Virus record (IMG/VR): IMGVR_UViG_3300010354_007956
Location: 1-33,750 of that record
DNA: 33,750 nucleotides
From: a virus
Strand: one strand, 5' to 3'
In this document: piece after piece, positions 6,184-13,839 of the stretch
Position numbering within the stretch: the stretch's first letter is position 1
Layout: every line of letters begins with the position of its first letter
Notes under the pieces: generated by a model
Database searches by the model: none
Seen by the model: only the letters and a program-made list of their open reading frames with translations
What the model was told of the DNA's origin: nothing
Program-made: the position numbers and the translations under genes

Positions 6184-6426
6184 TCAATAAAGACACTCCT
6201 CTTCACCACCAACCTCACGAATTTTTTCCAAGTACATAATATCCAATTGTTGATTTGGATCATCATACTCTTTAATCCATTCATCAAACTCTTCAGCAAT
6301 CGAAACAGCATTAAAATAACATTCTGTTGGAGATTTATCTGGAGATTTCGTTTCGGATAATACATGAATTCTATCAATTGACCACTGACGGATATCAGCA
6401 ACAATTTCTTCAGTTGTCATTTCCAT
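6184..6426 (-). CDS. Small acidic hypothetical protein
   Basis: From the ATG at 6426 the product is 80 residues: MEMTTEEIVADIRQWSIDRI and onward, acidic and helical with no membrane segment. A second ATG at 6420 (MTTEE) is equally possible. The longer frame up to 6603 lies inside the GIY-YIG-like gene and looks like a shadow (Ser/Thr-rich, low complexity). The start overlaps the end of the upstream gene by 17 bases, and a terminator follows the stop. It has no recognised family. The C-terminal ECLY and central CYFNAVSIAEEFDEW may be useful for family searches. Confidence 0.65.
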   Translation of the reverse strand: MEMTTEEIVADIRQWSIDRIHVLSETKSPDKSPTECYFNAVSIAEEFDEWIKEYDDPNQQLDIMYLEKIREVGGEEECLY

Positions 6427-6853
6427 AATAATCTTTTCGGAAGTACCTGTTGAGGATGTTGGAATTGTAGTACCTTGGCGTTCCGTCGTCAAGTGCTTCT
6501 GTGAGAACGTTGTTGAAGAAGAGTTGTCTTGTTTCTTCAAAGTTAGTTTTGCCCTTTGTTTTATGTAATGAGATAATAGTGCGCGTAAAATTCTCCCTAC
6601 CATACTTTTTTACATCCTCTTTGAGTTCTGGGCACGATCCATAATAGCACTTCCAGTCAGATTCTGCCTTAACCTTTCTAGATTTTCCTCTTGGTGTGCG
6701 GAAACTCCAGAAATACTTTCTACCAATATAGTCACGATTAGTTTTGTTGCAATGAATATGATATACAAAACCAAAATAATCTTGAATATCATTTGAACTA
6801 AATTCCTTTCCGCCGTAGATCCAAGGATTTTCATAGTCAATATCTGTACTCAT
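6410..6853 (-). CDS. GIY-YIG-like nuclease, possible homing endonuclease
   Basis: From the ATG at 6853 the product is 147 residues. FVY (29-31) and YIG followed by RK (42-46) fit the two strands of the GIY-YIG nuclease core; ESDWKCYYGS (64-73), GRENFTR (85-91) and E106/E107 followed by N114/N115 complete the usual catalytic order. The whole protein is one nuclease domain with little room for a separate DNA-binding domain, like small Seg-type or phage-specific GIY-YIG proteins. It overlaps both neighbours by 17 bases. In T4 such genes are often mobile; no intron or interrupted gene is visible here. The GIY motif is loose, so activity is not certain. Confidence 0.72.
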   Translation of the reverse strand: MSTDIDYENPWIYGGKEFSSNDIQDYFGFVYHIHCNKTNRDYIGRKYFWSFRTPRGKSRKVKAESDWKCYYGSCPELKEDVKKYGRENFTRTIISLHKTKGKTNFEETRQLFFNNVLTEALDDGTPRYYNSNILNRYFRKDYYGNDN

Positions 6854-6998
6854 CAATAATATCAAGAACTTCGTTCAGATATTTATGGGCAAGTCCTTTC
6901 ATATCCATTTCTGGTCTAATGTGTTCGACGTATAATTTATTTTTTAACTTCAAAACACGAACTCTTAATTCTTCTTTAGTCAATTGATTTTTAGACAT
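6837..6998 (-). CDS. 53-residue hypothetical protein
   Basis: From the ATG at 6998 the product begins MSKNQLTKEELRVRVLKLKN and ends EVLDIIDEYRY. It is a small, charged, helical protein that I recall as a type of short conserved protein in cyanomyoviruses, but I cannot name it. A longer frame to 7040 would start inside the terminator hairpin at 7024-7052, so it is rejected. TATAAGTA, one mismatch from the late box, lies 20 bases upstream. It overlaps the GIY-YIG-like gene by 17 bases. Confidence 0.7.
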   Translation of the reverse strand: MSKNQLTKEELRVRVLKLKNKLYVEHIRPEMDMKGLAHKYLNEVLDIIDEYRY

Positions 6999-7017
6999 AA
7001 AAAATTTACAACTAAAA

Positions 7018-7025
7018 TACTTATA
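7018..7025 (-). promoter_or_regulatory. Late-promoter-like box (TATAAGTA)
   Basis: TATAAGTA on the minus strand differs from TATAAATA at one base. It sits directly behind the terminator of the previous gene and 20 bases before the ATG at 6998, the same arrangement as the perfect boxes at 8059, 14414 and 20053. Confidence 0.4.
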
Positions 7026-7052
7026 AAAAAGAGACCTCATAGAGGTCTCTTT
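7024..7052 (-). terminator. Rho-independent terminator after the Lys/Ala-rich protein gene
   Basis: AAAGAGACCT and AGGTCTCTTT form a long stem with a short loop (CTATG region on the minus strand), followed by TTTTTTATAAG. It lies 21 bases beyond the stop at 7073. The symmetric A/T flanks could let it work both ways. Confidence 0.85.
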
Positions 7053-7072
7053 GTTTTCAAATTGAAATATTA

Positions 7073-8035
7073 TCAGAGGTTTTCGATAACATTATCTAAC
7101 CAACCCTCACCCATATTTGCCATAATTACGATTGCATTTTCATTAGTATCAGCATACCCTTCGGCAACAAGATATTCAAGAACTGCATCAAATAAATCAT
7201 CTCTTTGAACTTCTTCACCAAGTCTTGAAGCAACTTTACCTGCACCAGTAGCAACCTTTCTTGCTGCTTTACCAACAGCACTCTTAGCGCCCGCCTTAGC
7301 AGAACTTGCCGCACCTTGTACATTTCTCTTAGCAACTGCTGCCTTATTTTTAGCAGACTGAACTGCTCTATTCTTAACATCAGATGCTGCTTGCTTAGCA
7401 GAACGTGCTGCTGCATATCCTGAGACTGCTGCAGATGCTGCCTTTTGCTTAACCTTACCAACTGCCGATTTGATCTTATCCTTTACTCTAGATCCAACAT
7501 GCTTAGCAACTGCAGAGCGAAGTTCGCCTCTACCCTTGCTCGATTGGGTCTTAAGACCAGCACCCTTTACAAGGTTATGCTTGCTTGCATATTTTGCAAG
7601 TCCTACGTGTGATTGTTGCTTAAGACCTTTTGCAGTTTTTTGTGCAGATCCCTTTGCAGCAACAGCAGATGCCTTTACTTTCTTAACACCACCCTTTACA
7701 GCGGTCTTTACTTTTTCTTTTGCTGCCGAAACTGCTGCTGCTCTTTCAGCACTACGCTTTGAAGATGAAGTTGATTTCTGATATGCTCTTGCATCTTTCG
7801 ATCCAGCAGGAGCATATGGATTTAATTCCATAATAACTGCTTCAAATACATCATCCAATTCATCAATTTCAATTCCTTCTTCCAGAACTTCATAAATTGT
7901 TTCTTCTACAATATCATCGAAATCTTCTTCGGTCAGATCTTCGATACCATCATACTCCTCAGAAAGAAATTCTTCATTAATTTCTTGAGGTGAGTAAATT
8001 GACTGATATGCCTCAGTAATATTTAAAACTGTCAT
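7073..8035 (-). CDS. Lys/Ala-rich histone H1- or LEA-like protein, candidate internal virion protein
   Basis: From the ATG at 8035 the product is 320 residues in three parts. The first ~60 residues are very acidic and begin MTVLNITEAYQSIYSPQE. Residues about 75-265 are almost only Ala, Lys, Ser, Val, Gly and Arg, in imperfect AAK/SAVGKVK repeats like histone H1 or LEA helices. The end (DDLFDAVLEYLVAEGYADTN...MANMGEGWLDNVIE) is shared with the protein at 19459. A highly basic middle between acidic ends fits a DNA-compacting internal head protein, as T4 internal proteins do, but this is inference. The perfect late promoter at 8059 supports this start and late expression; the longer start at 8083 lies in a terminator. 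Confidence 0.78.
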   Translation of the reverse strand: MTVLNITEAYQSIYSPQEINEEFLSEEYDGIEDLTEEDFDDIVEETIYEVLEEGIEIDELDDVFEAVIMELNPYAPAGSKDARAYQKSTSSSKRSAERAAAVSAAKEKVKTAVKGGVKKVKASAVAAKGSAQKTAKGLKQQSHVGLAKYASKHNLVKGAGLKTQSSKGRGELRSAVAKHVGSRVKDKIKSAVGKVKQKAASAAVSGYAAARSAKQAASDVKNRAVQSAKNKAAVAKRNVQGAASSAKAGAKSAVGKAARKVATGAGKVASRLGEEVQRDDLFDAVLEYLVAEGYADTNENAIVIMANMGEGWLDNVIENL

Positions 8036-8058
8036 TGCTTTATTTTTGAGTTTAATAA

Positions 8059-8066
8059 TATTTATA
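8059..8066 (-). promoter_or_regulatory. T4-type late promoter (TATAAATA)
   Basis: A perfect TATAAATA on the minus strand abuts the T-run of the nrdB terminator, 23 bases before the ATG at 8035. It is the box read by the phage late sigma factor (gp55) with gp33/gp45 in T4. Confidence 0.75.
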
Positions 8067-8094
8067 AAAAAAGGGGAGGTCAAACCTCCCCAAA
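8066..8094 (-). terminator. Rho-independent terminator of the primase-nrdA-nrdB operon
   Basis: GGGGAGGT and ACCTCCCC pair perfectly around a 3-base loop, followed on the minus strand by seven T. It starts 8 bases after the nrdB stop and separates early nucleotide metabolism from the late gene at 7073. Confidence 0.9.
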
Positions 8095-8098
8095 ATGA

Positions 8099-9277
8099 TT
8101 AAAGTTTAAATCCACTAAAGGTATCTTTTTTAACATCTTGTTTGATGCCACCAACAATATAAGATTCTACTTCTGTTTCCTGTGGAGCAACTTGTAGACC
8201 TTTAGAAGAGATCCAATGTTCCGTCCATGGAAGAGGATTATTTGTTGCTGGTACATCATAAACTGGTTTTAAACCAAGTGATTTCATTCTACGATTTGCA
8301 ATCCATTCAACGTATTTTTGTAAGAGTTTATCATTAAGTCCAATCATGCTCCCATCTTTGAACAGATAATCTGCCCAACGCTTTTCTTCATTTACAGCAC
8401 GATCAAACATAGCATAAACCCATTCTTCTTCTTCCTTGGCAATCTGTTTCATTTCTGGGTCATCACCATCACGCCACTTGTTTAGAATATTCTGTGTGAT
8501 GGCAAGATGTTGATTTTCATCTCTTGCAATAAGAGAGATTATTTTTGCAGAACCCTCCATGAGTTTGAGTTCACCGAAAGCGAAAGAACAAGCAAAACTA
8601 ACGTAAAAGCGAATACCTTCAAGAATGTTAACGTTTGCGATGGCTCTATAGAGTTTTCTTTTAACGTCATTTAATGATTCCTTTGCGTATGATACTCCTT
8701 CAAGTTGATGCTTCCATTGATTGGAAGTTCCATAAAATTGTGCTGATTGAATAAAATCATCATATGCTTCAGTAACACTAGTAGCACGTTCTACAATACG
8801 ATTATCAGTGATAATCGCATCAAAAACTTCGGATGGATCCGAATAAACATTTTTAATAATATAAGTATATGAGCGACTATGGATCATTTCCATAAATCCC
8901 CACACTTCCATACATGCTTCCAATTCAGGAAGTGAGCAGTATGGAATAAATGCCATTCCAGGACCACGACCCTGAACAGAATCTAGCATGATCTGATACT
9001 TCAAATTAGAAGTATAGATATGCTTCTGCTCAGGACGAAGAGTTTGATAATCACCACGATCTTTCTGAAGAGATACCTCTTCAGGTCTCCAGAAATAACC
9101 CAACTGTTGTGTGGTTAATTTATCGAAAACAGGATATTTGTATGAATCATATCTCTGAATTCCTAAGGGTTTTCCAAAAAACATTGGTTGTTTTTTTGTA
9201 TCAACTTGTTCAGTGTTAAAAACTGTCATCCCTTTAATTTTGGTTTCCTCTTTGGTATCCAGAAATTTAAAATCCAT
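8099..9277 (-). CDS. nrdB: Ribonucleotide reductase class Ia, beta subunit
   Basis: NrdB holds the di-iron site and tyrosyl radical that NrdA uses to reduce ribonucleotides to deoxyribonucleotides. The 392-residue protein has all expected ligands at Escherichia coli-like spacing: D99, E130, H133, E220, E254 and H257, with the radical tyrosine at Y137 in EMIHSRSY. The N-terminal segment PMFFGKPLGIQRYDSYKYPV also matches the family. The C-terminal tail, which normally docks into NrdA, is present (VKKDTFSGFKL). The start at 9277 follows a good GGGAG ribosome-binding site. It follows nrdA by 78 bases and ends at a strong terminator. Confidence 0.97.
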   Translation of the reverse strand: MDFKFLDTKEETKIKGMTVFNTEQVDTKKQPMFFGKPLGIQRYDSYKYPVFDKLTTQQLGYFWRPEEVSLQKDRGDYQTLRPEQKHIYTSNLKYQIMLDSVQGRGPGMAFIPYCSLPELEACMEVWGFMEMIHSRSYTYIIKNVYSDPSEVFDAIITDNRIVERATSVTEAYDDFIQSAQFYGTSNQWKHQLEGVSYAKESLNDVKRKLYRAIANVNILEGIRFYVSFACSFAFGELKLMEGSAKIISLIARDENQHLAITQNILNKWRDGDDPEMKQIAKEEEEWVYAMFDRAVNEEKRWADYLFKDGSMIGLNDKLLQKYVEWIANRRMKSLGLKPVYDVPATNNPLPWTEHWISSKGLQVAPQETEVESYIVGGIKQDVKKDTFSGFKL

Positions 9278-9355
9278 TTTTTACTCTCCCTATTAAAACA
9301 AATAATCTAATTAACTTCCACATTTAATATTTAAACTTTTAAATTGTTAACAAAA
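9278..9355 (-). promoter_or_regulatory. nrdA-nrdB spacer with possible weak promoter
   Basis: The AT-rich spacer reads TTAACA, 17 bases, then TTAAAT on the minus strand, a weak sigma70-like pair (5/6 and 4/6), followed by GGGAGAG before the nrdB ATG. It could give extra nrdB transcript; simple read-through from nrdA is just as likely. Confidence 0.25.
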
Positions 9356-11647
9356 CTAAATTTTACAACTTTCACAATCTTCTTCAGATTCAAGAATATC
9401 ATTTAACAATGAATTTAACTTGTTAGTATCATCTACAACTTCATCAGTTTTATTATCATATGTATTTTGATAATATGAGGTCTTCCAACCATACTTATAA
9501 GTTGTCAAGAAATCTTGTGCCATTACCGAAGTAGGAACTTCATTATCGGGATAATGCTCTGGATTATACGACCAGTTACCCGAGATTGCCTGATCAAAGA
9601 ACTTTTGCATAACAGCAACAATATTAATATAACCAGTATTACTAGACATATCCCACAGAAGCGTATAATTATTCTTAAGAGTTTGATACTGGGGTACAAT
9701 TTGCTTAAGAGGTCCTTTCTTTGATTTCTTAACGGACAAGTATCCGCGAGGTGGTTCAATTCCATTGGTCGCGTTTGACACAACGGAACTGCTCTCCGAA
9801 GGCATCTGTGCGGACAGTGTTGAGTGCCTGAGACCGTGTTCCAGGATTGATGTTCTAAGTTCTTCCCAATCATGCTGGTATGGAATAGAAGAAATTTCGT
9901 CTACGTCTTTTTTGTAAGTATCAATTGGTAGAAGTCCATCTGCATACTTAGTACGATTAAAGTATTCACATGCACCTTTTTCCTTTGCTACCTGATTTGA
10001 TGATTTAAGAAGATAATATTGGAATGATTCAGTCAATCCGTGAACTGCGTCCCATGCTTGTTGACTATCATATTTAAATCCAAGTTTTGCCAAATAATGT
10101 GCCAAACCAATAAAACCTACCCCAAGAGACCTACGTGCCTTTGTAGCGACTTCTGCAGCGGTTACAGGATACTTCTGATAGTCAATCAGTTCTTCTAAAC
10201 CACGTACAGAAAGATCACAAAGTTCTTCTAATTCATCATCAGATTTAACTTTACCGACATTAATTGCAGAAAGAATACAAAGAGCAATTTCACCTTCACC
10301 ATCAATGTGCTGAATAGGATCTGTAGGCAAAGTAATTTCTTGACAGAGATTACTCATATTTACCTTATCAAGGAATGATGAGTGTGAATTGCAATGGTCA
10401 ATATTCATAATGTAGATACGACCCGTTTCCGCACGTTCTTTAAGAAGGTTAAGGATGAGTTCTTGTGCTTTAATAGTCTTTTTCGGAATGGACGGATCTT
10501 GTTCATATAAACAGTAGAGTTCATCAAAACCAGACAATCCAAAGCTATCATAAAGTCCAGGTACATCATGGGGGGAGAAAAGCGTGATTTCACCATCCTG
10601 AATGAACCTCTCATAGAAGAGTTTACTGATCTGAATGCTGTAATCAAGTTTGCGAACACGATTATCCTCCGTACCTTTGTTATTTTTCAGAACAAGAATA
10701 TCTTCTATTTCTTGGTGCCAGATCGGAAAGTGGACAGTAGCTGATCCGCCACGGATTCCATTTTGTGTGCAGCAACGTACAGTTGATTCAAACTTCTTAA
10801 GGAAAGGAATAACGCCTGTGTGCTGAACTTCTCCGCCTCTGATTTTACTGTTGATGCCACGAATTCTCCCCGCATTAATACCGATTCCAGCGCGTTGTGA
10901 GACATATTTGCCAATAGCCATATCGCTAGAAAAGATACTGTCGAGGGTGTCATCAACATCAACCAAAACACAAGATGCAAATTGACGAAGAGGCGTTCTG
11001 ACCCCTGCCATGATTGGTGTTGGGATGTTGATTTTGTGCTTGCTGATTGCGTCATAGTATCTTTTAACGTAAGAAAGACGTGTTTCTTTTGGATAATTTG
11101 AAAAGATAGTTAAGGCAATCATAATATACATGTATTGAGGTGTTTCATACACCTGCCCACTACTTCTATCTTGAACTAGATACTTATCAACGACCTGGCG
11201 TAGACCAGCGTAAGTGAACAAGAAATCTCGCTCGTGATCAACGAAATGATTTACTTTGTAAATATCTTCTTCAGTATAGTTAGACAAAATTGTGTCGTCA
11301 TATACACCTTTATTGACACAATTCTTAATGTGCTCTAATAGGGTTGGAAACTCACGCATTCTACCGTAAATACCTTTACGAATAGAAAAAAGTAATAGTC
11401 TAGCAGCAACGAATTGGTAATTTGGGTGATCAAGATCAATCAAATCACTTGCACTACGAATTAAAATTTCTTGAATTTCTGCTGTGGTGATTCCATCATA
11501 AAATTGAATACCTGATTGCATTTCTACTTGAGAAGCAGAAACTCCAGCAAGATCTTTACATGCCTCATCAACCATAACATGCATTTTATCGAGATTGATA
11601 TTCTCAATAGATCCGTCTCTTTTTTTAACCTTTAAACCGTTGCTCAT
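9356..11647 (-). CDS. nrdA: Ribonucleotide reductase class Ia, alpha subunit
   Basis: NrdA carries the active site that makes deoxyribonucleotides for phage DNA synthesis. The 763-residue protein has an N-terminal ATP-cone-like allosteric domain (about 1-90, starting LKVKKRDGSIENINLDKM). The barrel carries the redox pair C226 (QFASC) and C457 (LCILSAINVG), the radical triad N433/C435/E437 in NLCQE, and PSESSS near residue 617. The C-terminal CESC relays electrons from glutaredoxin or thioredoxin. All key residues are present, so it should be active. The ATG forms an ATGA overlap with the primase stop, making primase-nrdA-nrdB one operon. Confidence 0.97.
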   Translation of the reverse strand: MSNGLKVKKRDGSIENINLDKMHVMVDEACKDLAGVSASQVEMQSGIQFYDGITTAEIQEILIRSASDLIDLDHPNYQFVAARLLLFSIRKGIYGRMREFPTLLEHIKNCVNKGVYDDTILSNYTEEDIYKVNHFVDHERDFLFTYAGLRQVVDKYLVQDRSSGQVYETPQYMYIMIALTIFSNYPKETRLSYVKRYYDAISKHKINIPTPIMAGVRTPLRQFASCVLVDVDDTLDSIFSSDMAIGKYVSQRAGIGINAGRIRGINSKIRGGEVQHTGVIPFLKKFESTVRCCTQNGIRGGSATVHFPIWHQEIEDILVLKNNKGTEDNRVRKLDYSIQISKLFYERFIQDGEITLFSPHDVPGLYDSFGLSGFDELYCLYEQDPSIPKKTIKAQELILNLLKERAETGRIYIMNIDHCNSHSSFLDKVNMSNLCQEITLPTDPIQHIDGEGEIALCILSAINVGKVKSDDELEELCDLSVRGLEELIDYQKYPVTAAEVATKARRSLGVGFIGLAHYLAKLGFKYDSQQAWDAVHGLTESFQYYLLKSSNQVAKEKGACEYFNRTKYADGLLPIDTYKKDVDEISSIPYQHDWEELRTSILEHGLRHSTLSAQMPSESSSVVSNATNGIEPPRGYLSVKKSKKGPLKQIVPQYQTLKNNYTLLWDMSSNTGYINIVAVMQKFFDQAISGNWSYNPEHYPDNEVPTSVMAQDFLTTYKYGWKTSYYQNTYDNKTDEVVDDTNKLNSLLNDILESEEDCESCKI

Positions 11648-12633
11648 ATTTTTTTCCAGTTAGTAAATTTAAGTTTTGCTTGTAATCCACTATAGGTGTT
11701 TAATTCTACCATCTTCTGAACGTTATGTCCAGACAAAACCATATCATTGATATCTTTGTCTTTTATTGTTGATGGCCAAATTACAACCCTTTCACCTTTA
11801 TCGATTGTTCTTGAAATCCTTGATACAATCTCTGAATTTCGTGGTTCGTTATCATAGATCCACACAGGATTGTTAATACCCCACTTACTAAGATCACCGT
11901 CAGCTCCACAAAGAGCAATTGCGTTTGAAATGAAAGTGGAATCGAACGGACCTTCTGTGACATAAATTGTTTCATCTTTTTTAATATTATCTAAACCATA
12001 AATTTTTGGTGCGTCATCATCAATCATGATGGTAATATATTTAACCTTGTTTAAACCTAGTGCTCTTCCCTGAAATCCAACAAATTTATTTTGATAATGA
12101 ATTGGTATAATAATCCTAGGTTCATCATATTCCAAACTTTTCTTATTGAAAGTATATTTTAAAGAATTAGACCATTCCTTAAATTTATCCACATAATAAA
12201 ATTTATCTGAATTAAGTTTTCTACGTTCTAGATAAATTTTTGCGGTTGAATTTGAAGACGCTTTTGGTATATTTAATTCTTCAGGTTTTTCTTTTTTCAA
12301 AAAAACAGGTTTTTTAAACTCAAATTTTGGTTGTTCGACAACAAAATTTTTACCAGTGTGTCCCTCTTTAAATTTTTCTAAAACATATTGTTTATGAATT
12401 TCTAGATCTATCATTTTTAAAAAATTATTAAATGACAAACTAGATCCACAATTATGGCACTTATAATTGGTATTATTTTTTACAGAATACAAATATCCTC
12501 TTGCCTTTATTTTAGATTTATGAGAATCACCACAGATAGGGCAGCGAAAATTGTAAAGGTCTGCTTTAACCCTTTTGAATTTTTGTAGTTTTGGTGATAC
12601 CAATCCTATGAATTTTACATCAACAAAATCCAT
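11644..12633 (-). CDS. 61: DNA primase, T4 gp61-like
   Basis: Primase makes RNA primers for lagging-strand synthesis together with gp41 helicase. The 329-residue protein has a zinc-binding N-terminus (C31, C34 in FRCPICGDSH; C59, C62 in YKCHNCGSS). A TOPRIM-like catalytic region follows, with the acidic site in YVTEGPFDSTFISNA and WIYDNEPRN further on. Length and order fit T4 gp61. In T4 the primase lies close to gp41; here gp41 is about 20 kb upstream. It has its own sigma70-like promoter (12656-12684) and is translationally coupled to nrdA. Confidence is high from the motifs and context. Confidence 0.92.
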   Translation of the reverse strand: MDFVDVKFIGLVSPKLQKFKRVKADLYNFRCPICGDSHKSKIKARGYLYSVKNNTNYKCHNCGSSLSFNNFLKMIDLEIHKQYVLEKFKEGHTGKNFVVEQPKFEFKKPVFLKKEKPEELNIPKASSNSTAKIYLERRKLNSDKFYYVDKFKEWSNSLKYTFNKKSLEYDEPRIIIPIHYQNKFVGFQGRALGLNKVKYITIMIDDDAPKIYGLDNIKKDETIYVTEGPFDSTFISNAIALCGADGDLSKWGINNPVWIYDNEPRNSEIVSRISRTIDKGERVVIWPSTIKDKDINDMVLSGHNVQKMVELNTYSGLQAKLKFTNWKKI

Positions 12634-12655
12634 TTTTCATAATCTAGGTTTAGTT

Positions 12656-12684
12656 ATCGTAACACTAGTGCCTTGTCATGTCAA
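12656..12684 (-). promoter_or_regulatory. sigma70-like promoter of primase-nrdA-nrdB
   Basis: The minus strand has a perfect TTGACA (12679-12684), a 17-base spacer, and TACGAT (12656-12661, 4/6). Primase starts at 12633. This fits an early promoter used by host polymerase. Confidence 0.6.
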
Positions 12685-12802
12685 TGGATTTTTCAAGAGA
12701 TTGGTAGGACAGTATGCTAGTCCATTTAATAACAGAGTTTGTAACTTTTTGCAAATAATATAAAGACTTTATTTTTGTTAGTTTAATTTCAGTTTTAGTC
12801 AT
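12665..12802 (-). CDS. Possible 45-residue protein
   Basis: The frame from the ATG at 12800-12802 reads MTKTEIKLTKIKSLYYLQKV, then a basic, helical sequence ending IDMTRH before TAG. It fills the otherwise empty 195-base gap between primase and the coiled-coil gene. An AATAAATA box lies 23 bases upstream (12826-12833), and a GGCG...CGCC mini-hairpin directly precedes the ATG. It overlaps the early promoter of primase at its 3' end. No family is recognised, and a chance ORF cannot be ruled out. Confidence 0.35.
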   Translation of the reverse strand: MTKTEIKLTKIKSLYYLQKVTNSVIKWTSILSYQSLEKSIDMTRH

Positions 12803-12825
12803 GGCGTTTTCCGCCGAATTAAATA

Positions 12826-12833
12826 TATTTATT
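12826..12833 (-). promoter_or_regulatory. Late-type promoter box (AATAAATA)
   Basis: AATAAATA on the minus strand overlaps the stop codon of the coiled-coil gene and lies 23 bases before the small ORF at 12802. It fits the NATAAATA pattern but is in AT-rich DNA. Confidence 0.35.
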
Positions 12834-13236
12834 TTCTGACTTCTTGTGAAACTGAATGCGAGTAAAATACAGTTTTTAAAGTTGGAATAATTCCAACAAA
12901 TATTAAAGTAGCACTAACAATAGCAGCAAACTGCCATCTAAATTTTTTAAGATCTTCTACAACTTTTTCTAATGTTTCAATTCTAGATACTACTGATTTA
13001 TGATCCTCTTTATTCTCTTCTTTCAAATCATCAATCATTCTGACAATTAATTCATCAGTTTTAATACTTTGCTCTATTCTTTCATCATGTTTTGCAAGAA
13101 TTGTAGCAATGCGAGAATTGCCCTCAGAAATTTTATCAACTGCCGTTTCTAATTTTGATAACATTTCGCGGGATAAGTCTTCATAAATATTGAGTTTAGA
13201 TTCAAGAACCGCTAATTTTGATTCTTGCGAGAACAT
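12829..13236 (-). CDS. Coiled-coil protein with C-terminal membrane helix (XhlA-like topology)
   Basis: This 135-residue protein has a long N-terminal heptad-like region (residues about 5-95, for example LAVLESKLNIYEDLSREMLS and SVVSRIETLEKVVEDLKKF), then one membrane helix at about 101-118 (FAAIVSATLIFVGIIPTL) and a short tail. This arrangement resembles XhlA-type phage proteins that help holins, and also some virion proteins with coiled coils. No specific motif decides between them. It follows three probable late genes with gaps of 2 bases or overlaps, so it should be read from the late promoter at 14414. The name is by topology only. Confidence 0.68.
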   Translation of the reverse strand: MFSQESKLAVLESKLNIYEDLSREMLSKLETAVDKISEGNSRIATILAKHDERIEQSIKTDELIVRMIDDLKEENKEDHKSVVSRIETLEKVVEDLKKFRWQFAAIVSATLIFVGIIPTLKTVFYSHSVSQEVRK

Positions 13237-13238
13237 TT

Positions 13239-13457
13239 TTATTTTCCTTTAGAGTTAAAGTAATCTAACCAATTTTTACGAGATTTTTGTCCCCCGTAAA
13301 TATATCTTTTTTGAACCTTACCACTAAAAAGTTTTGGAGTTTTTCCAGCAACAGGACCAGATGGATCAGATTCAGTGCTAAATCCACCACCAGTTCCTGG
13401 TGCATTAGCAACCATCATTTCTCTAAGTATTTGAATTACCTTATCAACACTTTTCAT
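13239..13457 (-). CDS. Small Gly-rich basic hypothetical protein
   Basis: This 72-residue protein starts MKSVDKVIQILREMMVANAP, followed by a Gly-rich hinge (GTGGGFSTESDPSGP), a basic stretch (KVQKRYIYGGQKSRK) and NWLDYFNSKGK. The short N-terminal helix followed by APGTGGGFS seems familiar from small conserved cyanomyovirus proteins, but I cannot attach a function. It overlaps the upstream gene by 14 bases and ends 2 bases before the coiled-coil gene, so it belongs to the late group 12829-14382. Confidence 0.68.
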   Translation of the reverse strand: MKSVDKVIQILREMMVANAPGTGGGFSTESDPSGPVAGKTPKLFSGKVQKRYIYGGQKSRKNWLDYFNSKGK

Positions 13458-13833
13458 TTTTGTAAACCTTTTGCAATTCTGCTAAACATCCAATATCAAC
13501 AGGAACATCGTGTATATAACATTTTGGATATTGTGGAAGTCTATTTAAAAATATAACAAAAGTTTTCATCACAGACCACAAATCACTTTCAATTTTATAA
13601 AACAGCATTGGAGTTGTTGCCTCACCAAAAATATTATATAAAATTGTAAAGTGATTTATTAAAAGATGCGTTTTCAACTGTCCAGTATTTTTATATCTTT
13701 TTAGCAATCTCTTAATGTATTTAAAATGGTTCAAATCACGATCAAAATCCTCTTTAGTTACCGCTTGAGGATTTTCGTAATGTTTAATTGCAAATAATAA
13801 AAAATTATCTTCATTCAGTTCATTAAAAAACAT
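13444..13833 (-). CDS. Hypothetical protein of the late gene group
   Basis: The 129-residue protein begins MFFNELNEDNFLLFAIKHYE and is a mixed helical soluble protein with a basic central segment (YIKRLLKRYKNTGQLKTHLL) and a Cys-containing end (PVDIGCLAELQKVYKNEKC). No domain is recognised. It starts 6 bases after the stop of the Gly/Thr-rich structural candidate and overlaps the next gene by 14 bases. This coupling to probable virion genes suggests late expression. Its composition is less AT-biased at the protein level than the glycan operon genes. Confidence 0.7.
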   Translation of the reverse strand: MFFNELNEDNFLLFAIKHYENPQAVTKEDFDRDLNHFKYIKRLLKRYKNTGQLKTHLLINHFTILYNIFGEATTPMLFYKIESDLWSVMKTFVIFLNRLPQYPKCYIHDVPVDIGCLAELQKVYKNEKC

Positions 13834-13839
13834 ATACTA

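Noticed and set aside
6174-6404. 76-codon frame overlapping the small acidic gene
   Set aside because: It is an out-of-frame shadow of the acidic gene with unnatural Leu/Met/Arg-rich composition.
7470-7781. Plus-strand 103-codon frame opposite the Lys/Ala-rich gene
   Set aside because: It mirrors the repetitive Ala/Lys codons and has no promoter or neighbours; the minus-strand gene has a perfect late promoter and terminator.
8036-8083. Upstream start of the Lys/Ala-rich protein at 8083
   Set aside because: It would begin inside the nrdB terminator and before the TATAAATA box; the ATG at 8035 fits the promoter.
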